Positions 35,578 through 43,199 of a DNA stretch of 64,000 bases are shown here, in pieces (positions within the stretch are counted from its first letter, which is position 1; each line of letters begins with the position of its first letter). The position numbers and the translations under genes were made by a program. The stretch is from contig DEOB01000010.1 of NCBI GenBank assembly GCA_002359895.1, positions 1,545,134 through 1,609,133 on the forward strand. Reading direction: 5' to 3'. Source of the DNA: Stenotrophomonas sp. UBA2629 (GTDB lineage Bacteria > Pseudomonadota > Gammaproteobacteria > Xanthomonadales > Xanthomonadaceae). Under the pieces are notes generated by a model. It saw nothing but the letters and a program-made list of their open reading frames with translations, was not told the DNA's origin and ran no database searches.

Positions 35578-36660
35578 ATGAGCACCAAAGCAAGCAATGC
35601 AGTGACTCAACCCAACAAGGTAGTAACCCGGGAGCGACTGCTGGGCAATGAAAACCGTTGGCGTCGCCGGGGCGAGCCGACCCCGGCGGCAGCGGATGAG
35701 GCGGCCGATGGCGGTGTGTTCGGCCCCGGCTCGGTGGCCTGGGATGTACTGCTGCACCCGGCCACCATCGTGTTCCAGACCGCCGCCCAAGCGGTGCTGC
35801 AGTTCACCTACAAGCCCATCTACGCCGGCTTGCGTGATTGGGACCCGATGTCCCGCAAGGGGCGTATCGGGCAGCTGACCATTTTCGATGTGTTTGATCG
35901 GCACCAGCGCAATTCCGGCATCCACGCACCGATGTGGCTGGGTGACACCGAAACCGCCAAACGGGTCGCGCTGCATCTGGCTCGTATCCACGACAAGGTG
36001 CAGGGCGATCTGATCGACCCCGGCGATCCTGCCTTGGGCGGCTATGCGGCCAACTCCCCGCGTGAATCGATGTGGGCTGCGCTGACCGAGCTGCATTCGA
36101 TGCTGTGGCTGTATGAAAGGCTGGCATTCCGTGGCGGCTGGTTGCCCCGGCGGTTACCGGCCGACACGCGTGACAGGTTTGTTGCCGAGGTGGCCGAATA
36201 CTGCAAGTTGTTCCCCGCGCGCGAAGAAACGCTGCCAACCAACATGGCGGAACTGCGGGCGCTGTACGAACGCGATGCCAAGTTGTTCGGCATGCCTCAC
36301 TCCATCCACGTCATCCCGGAAACCGGGCAGAGCTTCCCGAAGGTGGTGGCCGATTCCATCCGCAAAAACCACCATCGCTCGCAGTACCGGGTAAAGATCC
36401 AGCTGTTTCTGCAGACCAAAGTGCTGCGCTTGCCGGTGCTGGCGGCAGTCTCGGGTAAAACCCGCCGTTCAAAGGGCATCGGCCCGTGGCAGGAGCGGGC
36501 GATTCTGCTCGCGCGCTACGTGCTGTTGCCGATGATCCTGCTTGTGCAGCTGCCCCCGGTAGAGCGCTACTTCATGCGGATGATGTGGGGGCCGGATGCG
36601 GTCAAGTTGATCCACTCGGCGCGCCAGAAACAAAAAGCGGCAAAGCGGGCACGCAGCTAG
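35578..36660 (+). CDS. Oxygenase MpaB family (DUF2236) protein
   Basis: The 360-residue product begins at the ATG at 35578, preceded by GGAGGA. It belongs to the MpaB/DUF2236 family, related to latex-clearing and rubber oxygenases, which bind heme b. Seen are FGPGSVAWDVLLHPATIVFQ, YAANSPRESMWAALTELHSM and the LWLYERLAFRGGWLP segment. Substrates of most members are unknown. A hydrophobic helix lies near residues 305-325. The palindrome upstream and the divergent TetR gene suggest induction by a specific compound. Confidence 0.8.
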   Translation: MSTKASNAVTQPNKVVTRERLLGNENRWRRRGEPTPAAADEAADGGVFGPGSVAWDVLLHPATIVFQTAAQAVLQFTYKPIYAGLRDWDPMSRKGRIGQLTIFDVFDRHQRNSGIHAPMWLGDTETAKRVALHLARIHDKVQGDLIDPGDPALGGYAANSPRESMWAALTELHSMLWLYERLAFRGGWLPRRLPADTRDRFVAEVAEYCKLFPAREETLPTNMAELRALYERDAKLFGMPHSIHVIPETGQSFPKVVADSIRKNHHRSQYRVKIQLFLQTKVLRLPVLAAVSGKTRRSKGIGPWQERAILLARYVLLPMILLVQLPPVERYFMRMMWGPDAVKLIHSARQKQKAAKRARS

Positions 36661-36864
36661 TCCGCGGATATCGAAGACGGGCATGTCAGCACGGTCGGCC
36701 GCCATACGGGTGTGTGCCAGTGCGGCGGGCCGGCGCAGCACTGGCACACACCCGATACCCCTCATCTGCGATGCCGTGCTCGTCAGCCGTGGCGGGGGCA
36801 CAGGCAATGCAGGCCAATCCTCTACTTCGCAATCCTCAATGCGGTCTTTCGCAGGAGTGTGGCA

Positions 36865-38265
36865 ATGAGTACTCCCGATATTTCCAAGGCAAACACCCGT
36901 AACAGACACTGGCTGCGGGCACTGTATGCCGCTGGCCTTCTATTGCCGGCAGGCATGGCCTGTGCGGAATCTGATGACACCAAGCAAGCGGCTGCAGACC
37001 GCCCCGCAAGTGACGCCGCGCAGGCGGGGAAAGATGCCACGACAGATATCTACGCCAGGTTTGATCGGCTGCGCGAGCAGGGCGCACTGGTGAGGTTGCC
37101 GCCCATCCGGGACACCATATTGCGCGACACCGGGGGCATGCGTTCAGCCCTGGCCGAGCATGGCATCGGGGTGATGCTGCTCAGTGTCAACAACGCCGCC
37201 TACGACGTCTCTTCTCCGGTGCCGGCATCACCGCAGCGCTACAACGGCCAGGACTTCACCGCCAGCGGTTTTCAACAACTGCTCATTACCTATAACTTCG
37301 CCCCACGCGGCAACGACCAAAGCCAGTTCATCCTTGGCATCAATTCTGCAGCCGCCAGTTGGGAGCCCATGGGGCCGCGCAGCAAAATCGCATTGAGCCG
37401 GCTTGCCTATTACCGCACGTTCAATGATCGCCAGTGGGAACTCAAAATCGGTTACGTGAGCAATCTGCTGGAGTACCTGGGCACCTACACCGGCGGCTCC
37501 ATGACGGGCGGGACACAAGGCCTCAGTGCGGTGATTCCGTTCCAGGTGGGGCTTACGCGGCTGCCGTTGGCCGCACCGGGATTCAACCTGCAGTACAACG
37601 GCAAAAATGGTTTCTACAACAAATTTGGACTGCAGCGCAGCGTCAGCCCGGACGGTGCCCAGGCCGAGGTTGATGCGAACTCAAAGGGCTTCCGTTTCCG
37701 TACCCCGGGCAGCAACCTGCTGCTCATCAATGAGGTGGGCATCAAGCGCAATGCCAGCCCCACGCACCAATCCATCTGGTTGCGCGCCGGTGTCATCCAG
37801 AACTGGTCCAACTACCGGCGTTTCGGTGAACCCACGCGCAGCGATGGCAATCGTGCGCTTTATGCCTCCGGTGACGTGCAGTTGACCTTGCCGCCCAACC
37901 GGGCGTTACCGACACAGGGCTGGTATGCCGGCGCAAGTGTTCACTACGCACCACAGGACCGGAACCTTTACACGCGCTATTACGAAGCACGTGCTTATCG
38001 GATAGGTACGTTCCGCAACCGCCCGGCGGACATGCTGTCGATGACGGCAAGCCATACCAAATTCAGCGAGAACGCCAGCGATGCCTACACCGCACGTGGG
38101 TTGAGCAGTGCAGATGCGATGACCACCATGACGGTGTCGTACATGACGCGCGTACAGCCGGGCATATATCTGAGTACCGGCGTGAGCCGTATCACCAATC
38201 CCACGTTCAGCCCGCGCATGGATGACGTGCTGAATCTGACGCTGGGCTTGAACATGTTCTTCTGA
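36865..38265 (+). CDS. OprB-like carbohydrate porin
   Basis: This 466-residue outer-membrane protein starts at the ATG at 36865 after a CAGGAG site. The first 34 residues are a signal peptide ending near ACA-ESD. A charged stretch follows (to about residue 75), then alternating beta strands such as FILGINSAAASWEPMG and GWYAGASVHYAPQD and a terminal phenylalanine in LTLGLNMFF, as in outer-membrane barrels. The domain resembles the carbohydrate-selective OprB family, including the GIGVMLLSVNNAAYDV start. The substrate is unknown; family assignment is moderate. Confidence 0.7.
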   Translation: MSTPDISKANTRNRHWLRALYAAGLLLPAGMACAESDDTKQAAADRPASDAAQAGKDATTDIYARFDRLREQGALVRLPPIRDTILRDTGGMRSALAEHGIGVMLLSVNNAAYDVSSPVPASPQRYNGQDFTASGFQQLLITYNFAPRGNDQSQFILGINSAAASWEPMGPRSKIALSRLAYYRTFNDRQWELKIGYVSNLLEYLGTYTGGSMTGGTQGLSAVIPFQVGLTRLPLAAPGFNLQYNGKNGFYNKFGLQRSVSPDGAQAEVDANSKGFRFRTPGSNLLLINEVGIKRNASPTHQSIWLRAGVIQNWSNYRRFGEPTRSDGNRALYASGDVQLTLPPNRALPTQGWYAGASVHYAPQDRNLYTRYYEARAYRIGTFRNRPADMLSMTASHTKFSENASDAYTARGLSSADAMTTMTVSYMTRVQPGIYLSTGVSRITNPTFSPRMDDVLNLTLGLNMFF

Positions 38266-38415
38266 TGCGCGCAACGCATCGCGCGGAAAGCCAGTTCAGC
38301 GCATTGCTGCAGCCTGCGCTGCAGCAATCCGGGATGCCGGGTTTGAGCGCCGCTTGGTGCCGCTGGCGAGGCAGTGCCAGCGGTTGCGGACAGCTTTTCC
38401 AGGTGCGGCCAACGG

Positions 38416-38437
38416 AATAAGTGATCCGTCACTTAAT
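38416..38437. repeat. GTGA-N4-TCAC palindrome, copy 1 of a dispersed motif
   Basis: AATAAGTGA, TCCG, TCACTTAAT form a near-perfect 22-base palindrome between the convergent porin and SDR genes. A site differing at one base over 18 positions occurs at 62636-62657, and related sites at 61732-61753 and about 63207-63228. Confidence 0.55.
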
Positions 38438-38458
38438 TGATTGGCCGCAGGTGCAGAA

Positions 38459-40045
38459 CTACCAGTCGGTGGGAGCGTAGTCCTTCAGGAACTGGCCCCA
38501 GACATGCTCACCGCTGTTGATGCCGTGGATGATCGGGTCAACGATGCGGGCGGCGCCGTCCACGATGTCCAACGGCGGATGGAAGCGCTCTTCCTGCACC
38601 TTCTTTGCAGCAAGATCTGCCGGATCTTCATCGGTCACCCAGCCGGTGTCCACACTGTTCATGTGGATGCCGTCGTTCTGGTAATCCGCCGCCGAGGTAC
38701 GCGTCATCATGTTCAACGCCGCCTTGGCCATGTTGGTGTGCGGATGCCGGGTGGTTTTGAAGTTGCGGTAGAACTGGCCTTCCATCGCCGACACGTTGAC
38801 GATGTGCTTGTCGCGCCCCGGCGTGCGCAGCATCAGCGGCTTCAGGCGTGCATTGATGATGAAAGGTGCAATGGCGTTGACCAATTGCGTCTCCAGCAGC
38901 TCCACCGAAGGCACTTCAGCCATCTGCATGCGCCAGGAGTTGCGGTCGCGCAGATCCACCTGCTGCAGATCCTTGTCCAACCGTCCATTGGGGAACAGGT
39001 GTTGCTGGCCCACCAGCTCGTCGGCCAACAACGGCACCTGCGACAGCTCGGCGGCGCGGGTCAGGCCATTGGCGCCGTCATAGTTTTGCGCCTGTATTGC
39101 AGGCAGCGACTCGGTTGACGTGGTGCCCAACAGCTCGGCGCTGCGCAGGCCTTCGTAATCGCCAATCAGCTTGCGCAGTGTTTCCGGCACCTCATGCAGC
39201 GCGGCAGTTTCGCCGGCCATCATGTGCGCATAGAACTGCGGCGGGCGGCGCACGGTCTGGCAGGCGTTGTTGATGATGAAATCCAACCGTGTACGCGTGG
39301 CCAGCAACTCGCTGCAGAACGCTTCCACGCTGGGCGTATGGCGCAGATCCAGGCCATAAACCTGCAGGCGGTGGCCCCACTCGGCAAAATCAGGCTCTTC
39401 GGCATAGCGTGCGGCCGAATCGCGGGGAAAGCGCGTGGTCACAATCAACTCGGCGCCAGCCCGCAGCAGCTTCAGCCCGGCCTGGTAGCCGATCTTGACC
39501 CGGCCGCCGGTCAACAACGCCACACGGCCGCGCAGATCGGCGGTCTCGGTGCGCTTGATGTAGTTCAGGTCGGCACACGCCGGGCACATCTGGTCGTAGA
39601 AATGATGCAGTTGAGTGAATTTCTGCTTGCACACATAGCAATGGCGCAGCTCCGGGGAGTGCACCACTTCCGCAGCAGGCGCCTGACCTTCGCCATTGCT
39701 GGCGTCATGCAGGCCGGCGGCATGCGGCGGGAAATAGTTGGGTGTGCTGAACACCGCTTTGCGGCGCAGCGCCCGGATGCCGGTCTGATCAAGCAGGGCC
39801 TCGGCTTTGCGCACTTTTTCCTGGTGACGCACACGAGCCTGCTGCTTGAGCATCTGACGGCGGGCTTTTGGCTCGGGGTGATAGACCTTGGCCACTACTT
39901 GATGCAAGCGCACCCGGTCGTCTTCGGGCAGAGTTTCGAGCAGGCTGCGGTCAGCTTCGATCGCCTCCAGCAGATCCAGTGCCGCGCGCAGGCGGTCGGT
40001 CAGGGGCAGGTCGTCGTCGGCAGGGGGCGAGGCAATAGCGTTCAA
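38459..40045 (-). CDS. SDR-fold oxidoreductase with N-terminal helical and zinc-ribbon domain
   Basis: The 528-residue protein has a charged helical N-terminus (1-130), a four-cysteine zinc ribbon (CYVC...CPAC, about residues 134-157) and a short-chain dehydrogenase domain (about 170-525). The nucleotide motif is TGGRVKIGYQ and NNAC replaces NNAG. The catalytic serine is in NVSAMEG, but the YxxxK motif is lost: the lysine is kept in NMAKAAL while the tyrosine position holds Thr (TNMAK). The reaction is therefore uncertain. It is a single gene with its own promoter region, and I know of no characterised close relative. Confidence 0.83.
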   Translation of the reverse strand: MNAIASPPADDDLPLTDRLRAALDLLEAIEADRSLLETLPEDDRVRLHQVVAKVYHPEPKARRQMLKQQARVRHQEKVRKAEALLDQTGIRALRRKAVFSTPNYFPPHAAGLHDASNGEGQAPAAEVVHSPELRHCYVCKQKFTQLHHFYDQMCPACADLNYIKRTETADLRGRVALLTGGRVKIGYQAGLKLLRAGAELIVTTRFPRDSAARYAEEPDFAEWGHRLQVYGLDLRHTPSVEAFCSELLATRTRLDFIINNACQTVRRPPQFYAHMMAGETAALHEVPETLRKLIGDYEGLRSAELLGTTSTESLPAIQAQNYDGANGLTRAAELSQVPLLADELVGQQHLFPNGRLDKDLQQVDLRDRNSWRMQMAEVPSVELLETQLVNAIAPFIINARLKPLMLRTPGRDKHIVNVSAMEGQFYRNFKTTRHPHTNMAKAALNMMTRTSAADYQNDGIHMNSVDTGWVTDEDPADLAAKKVQEERFHPPLDIVDGAARIVDPIIHGINSGEHVWGQFLKDYAPTDW

Positions 40046-40199
40046 AGCAGATCCGGGAAAGAGCAGCGGGGGCCAAGGGGCGGCAAACAGAGAAGCGATG
40101 CGGAGCCCGGCAAACGCGGCTCAAGGGCATCCAATGGGCGGCCATTCTCCCTGATCTTCGGGCATTGGTGCCAATGCCGGCCCTGTGCGGCGGGGATGA

Positions 40200-40475
40200 A
40201 TGGGCCGTCCGGACCGGATGGCGGCCGGGTTGCTGACTATCATGGCCCGTTCGGGCGGGCTGGATTGCCACGTTTTGAATGAAGCAAACCCCCTGCGCCA
40301 GAATTCGGCGATGTGGCTGACGCTGGGTTTGCACAGCCTCGATCCCGGGCGGAGTGCGCGGATTTCGAGTCTGCAGGTGGAACTGCACAACCCCGCGTAC
40401 CGGCGAGGACAGCGAACCTTGTGGCTGAATCAGACGCCGGCACTGGCGCGGCGCCTGATCTTGTCAGCGCGATAA
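40200..40475 (+). CDS. Possible small hypothetical protein
   Basis: A 91-residue frame starts at the ATG at 40200 after GGCGGGGATGA and has good codon use (many CTG, GTG and GCG codons). It contains MWLTLGLHSLDPGRSARIS and ends ARRLILSAR. I do not recognise a family. It is divergent from the SDR gene and next to a decayed type VI secretion gene, so it may itself be a remnant. Confidence 0.3.
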   Translation: MGRPDRMAAGLLTIMARSGGLDCHVLNEANPLRQNSAMWLTLGLHSLDPGRSARISSLQVELHNPAYRRGQRTLWLNQTPALARRLILSAR

Positions 40476-40503
40476 GTTGCCCCGAAGCGCCGTATCGGCA
40501 GGC

Positions 40504-41035
40504 TTACGGCAGCGTGATCGTGATGTGCGCGGTGCGCTCGGGCATCTGCACCAAATTGTTGAATGCCGCCATTGGTTGCTTGGTTTCATGGCCAATTAAA
40601 AGCGTAGGCCAAAAAAACGCCAGCACGCCGAAGCAACCCATAAACACGGCAGGCACCCAGCGGAATGACCCGGCGCAGTTGATGGCGCACGGCGTCGGGG
40701 GCAGGGCATGCGGTACAAACCCGTGGCGCTTGCCTTTCAGAAAGACGATCTCGTCGCCTAGGCGTGCAGTGAGATAGCTGATTTTTCGCTGCCCCTCAGC
40801 CGGTAATTACCTTCAGAGCCCATCAGCAGGCAGTAGTGGTACAGTTCCAGCGAGGGCAGCCGCGCTGCGCCTTCCCGGCGCGGTTCTTCCAGTCGATCAA
40901 AGAAACGCTTGCCGGCAAGTGCTCGCCGAACAGACGCAAATGCAGCGGATTACGCTCCCACACCTTGCCCAAGCAGGCAGGTCCGTCCCGGGTGACTAAA
41001 GTATCGGGCGTCGAATTCAGAGGAAAAAGGGCACG
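40504..41035 (-). pseudogene. tssL: Frameshifted remnant of type VI secretion protein TssL (DotU/IcmH)
   Basis: Read on the minus strand, three stretches in different frames line up with the TssL/DotU family in order: DTLVTRDGPACLGKVWERNP and LHLRLFGEH (about 41000-40920), then GKRFFDRLEEPRREGAARLP and LELYHYCLLMGSEGNYR (about 40915-40800), then ISYLTARLGDEIVFLKGKRH, a membrane segment VFMGCFGVLAFFWPTLLIG and the tail MPERTAHITITLP with stop at 40504. At least two frameshifts separate them, and the N-terminus is missing. No other type VI gene is visible nearby, so this is an isolated relic. Confidence 0.72.
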
Positions 41036-41269
41036 TTAAAGGACACGTTGAAGGATATGCAATGGCATCACTGTCTACCGAGACGGTTGCTTTCGCCACA
41101 CGTTAGACCGGAGGACAAGTCATGGACGTCTGCCGTGTACTGTGCCTATCCGATGCGCCTTGGGACGGATGAAAGTCGAAGCACTGAAGCATTAAAACTT
41201 CGGACGTGCGGCGGCTAGACGACGTTGAAGCGCATGGCCGCTGATCCCAACGGAAACCTCTCAGTTAAT

Positions 41270-41449
41270 TCAATCCGGTGCCTTGGCGGGAACAAAGGGT
41301 GAAACCGGGTCGCTGGCCGGGAATGTTTCTTCCAGCGCTTCATCGTGGTTGTCGCTTTCGTGCTCCTTCCGCCTTCTCTCGTCTGCCGGGCTCGTCGGCT
41401 GGTCGCGTTTTTCGGTGGGTTCTGGCGGATCCTTTCGGTCTCTGTTCAT
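41270..41449 (-). CDS. Small hydrophilic protein of unknown function
   Basis: I place the start at the ATG at 41449, giving 59 residues rich in Asp, Glu, Arg and Pro. The C-terminus DEALEETFPASDPVSPFVPA is a pattern seen in small stress-associated proteins of many proteobacteria. There is no signal peptide or membrane segment. It is divergent from the ku operon and may share its promoter region. Confidence 0.65.
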   Translation of the reverse strand: MNRDRKDPPEPTEKRDQPTSPADERRRKEHESDNHDEALEETFPASDPVSPFVPAKAPD

Positions 41450-41636
41450 TGCGAAGCTTTCTCTAGCTGAGGAGGAGTGAGTGTCGGCGCGCGTTGGCGG
41501 GCGCGGCGTGAGTCTTTGTGAAAGCGGGCTCGACGGTGCCACTTGTCATCGCGTCGTCCGCTGTACACGTATCTTCACGGTCGCTTTAGGCGGCAGTGTC
41601 CACGTTGCGGGTAACTCACACCGACACAGCCCTGCC

Positions 41637-42551
41637 ATGGCGCGCCCTATCTGGACTGGAACCCTTTCGTTTGGCCTGTTGAACATTCCTGTCTCGCTGA
41701 TGTCGGGCGAACGGCGCGTGGATCTCAGCTTCCGCATGCTCGATTCGCGCGACAAGAAGCCCATCCGCTTTGAGCGGGTCAACGCCGATACCGGCGAGGA
41801 AGTGCCGTGGAAAGATATCGTCAAGGCATTTGAATACGACAAGGGCAGCTATGTGGTGGTGGAAAAGGAGGACATTGCCTCCGCCGCGCCGCAGACGCAT
41901 GAATCGGTGGATGTGGAGGCGTTTGTCGGCCGTGATGAGATTGGCATGCGCTTCTACGAGAAGCCCTACATTCTGGTCCCCGGGAAGAAGGCCGAGAAAG
42001 GTTATGTGCTGTTGCGCGAGACGCTGAAGAGCACAGGCAAAGTGGGCGTTGCGCGGGTGGTGATCCGCACCCGTGAATATCTATGCGCAGTCGTGCCCGA
42101 GGGCGATGCGTTGATACTGATGATGCTGCGCTATCCGCAGGAACTGGTGGAGCCGGATGACTACACATTGCCGGCTGGTAAAACCAGCGACTACCGCATC
42201 GCGCCCAAGGAACTGGAGATGGCCAAGGAGTTGATCGCCTCCATGCAGGCGCATTGGTCGCCCGAGGACTATCACGATGAGTTCCGTTCCCGCCTGGAGG
42301 CAATCATCAAGAAACGCATTAGAGCCAAAGGCGCGACGACCAAGATCATCGAGCAGGGCGTGGATGAGCACCAGGACAACGCCACCAACGTGGTGGATTT
42401 CATGTCCCTGCTGCAGAAGAGCCTGGACAGCAACCGCAGGACTCCCGCTGCAAAGAAAGCTCCTGCAAAGAAGGCCGCGAAGAAGTCAGCCACAAAGACG
42501 ACCAAGAAGACTGCCACCAAGAAAGCCGTTGCACGGAAGACGGCGCGTTGA
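41637..42551 (+). CDS. ku: Non-homologous end joining protein Ku
   Basis: Bacterial Ku is a homodimer that rings DNA ends and recruits LigD. I use the ATG at 41637 (MARPIWTGTLSFGLLNIPVS), giving 304 residues. The core beta-barrel includes RVDLSFRMLDSRDKKPIRFE and KGYVLLRETLKSTGKVGVAR. The C-terminus after about residue 255 is a lysine- and alanine-rich tail, as in Ku proteins that bind DNA without ends. It is followed by a GIY-YIG-like gene and ligD on the same strand. Confidence 0.96.
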   Translation: MARPIWTGTLSFGLLNIPVSLMSGERRVDLSFRMLDSRDKKPIRFERVNADTGEEVPWKDIVKAFEYDKGSYVVVEKEDIASAAPQTHESVDVEAFVGRDEIGMRFYEKPYILVPGKKAEKGYVLLRETLKSTGKVGVARVVIRTREYLCAVVPEGDALILMMLRYPQELVEPDDYTLPAGKTSDYRIAPKELEMAKELIASMQAHWSPEDYHDEFRSRLEAIIKKRIRAKGATTKIIEQGVDEHQDNATNVVDFMSLLQKSLDSNRRTPAAKKAPAKKAAKKSATKTTKKTATKKAVARKTAR

Positions 42552-42560
42552 TGCGATGAC

Positions 42561-43184
42561 ATGAGCCGCCGCATCGTACCGCTGGAAGGCGTGGGTACCG
42601 GGCCGCGCGGACGCACGTTTTTGTATGCGTTCCCGTGTGCTGGCGAGGATTTCGCAAAGTTGGGTATCGCCCGTGATCCCATGATCCGCCTGCAGGCATT
42701 CTCACGGCGCTACTACGATTTCTTTGATCTGGAACAGGGATGGTTGGTTGAGGCCGAGAGCGTGCGCGAAGCTCGCGCTTGGGAGAGTCACTGGAAGCGG
42801 CTGCTGCGCGAACATGCAGCGCCGGCGCCGTTGCTGATACCCGCAGGCGCCGGCGGCCATACCGAATGGTTTCGCGGCGCATCGGCTCAGTTGCAGCACG
42901 CGCGGCAGACCTTGGCCGACGAAGGCTTTGAGGTCCATGCCCCCTTGTCGGCGTGGGTGAAAGGTCAGCTGCAACCGTGGCGCGATCAACTCGATGGATT
43001 GGAACGTGGGTTGGTCGCCCAGTTGGGTGCCGTGGAGAACTGGCCGCCGGCATGGTCCCACCCCCTGTTGTCTTCATTGCGTGATGCGTTGGATGCCTGC
43101 ACCACGTTGCGGGTGCCACTGGACGACACGGCATCGCCCACGCTGCGGGCGTGGCTAAAGCGCAACAGCCTGTCGCTATCATGA
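42561..43184 (+). CDS. GIY-YIG/T5orf172-like protein inside the ku-ligD operon
   Basis: This 207-residue protein starts 9 bases after ku and ends 15 bases before ligD. The first 105 residues have the layout of a GIY-YIG/T5orf172 nuclease-like domain: a strand with FLYAFPC, then KLGIARDPMIRLQAFSRR with the conserved arginine, a glutamate in ARAWESHWKRLL, and GHTEWFRG. The C-terminal half is helical and unknown. Its place between the two core end-joining genes suggests a role in end processing or damage recognition. The family match is from motif order only. Confidence 0.72.
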   Translation: MSRRIVPLEGVGTGPRGRTFLYAFPCAGEDFAKLGIARDPMIRLQAFSRRYYDFFDLEQGWLVEAESVREARAWESHWKRLLREHAAPAPLLIPAGAGGHTEWFRGASAQLQHARQTLADEGFEVHAPLSAWVKGQLQPWRDQLDGLERGLVAQLGAVENWPPAWSHPLLSSLRDALDACTTLRVPLDDTASPTLRAWLKRNSLSLS

Positions 43185-43199
43185 TCAGGATGCAATGAC

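Noticed and set aside
41481..41636. Longer N-terminus for Ku
   Set aside because: The extra 52 residues lack similarity to Ku, while the ATG at 41637 starts the conserved MARPIWTGTLSFGL sequence.
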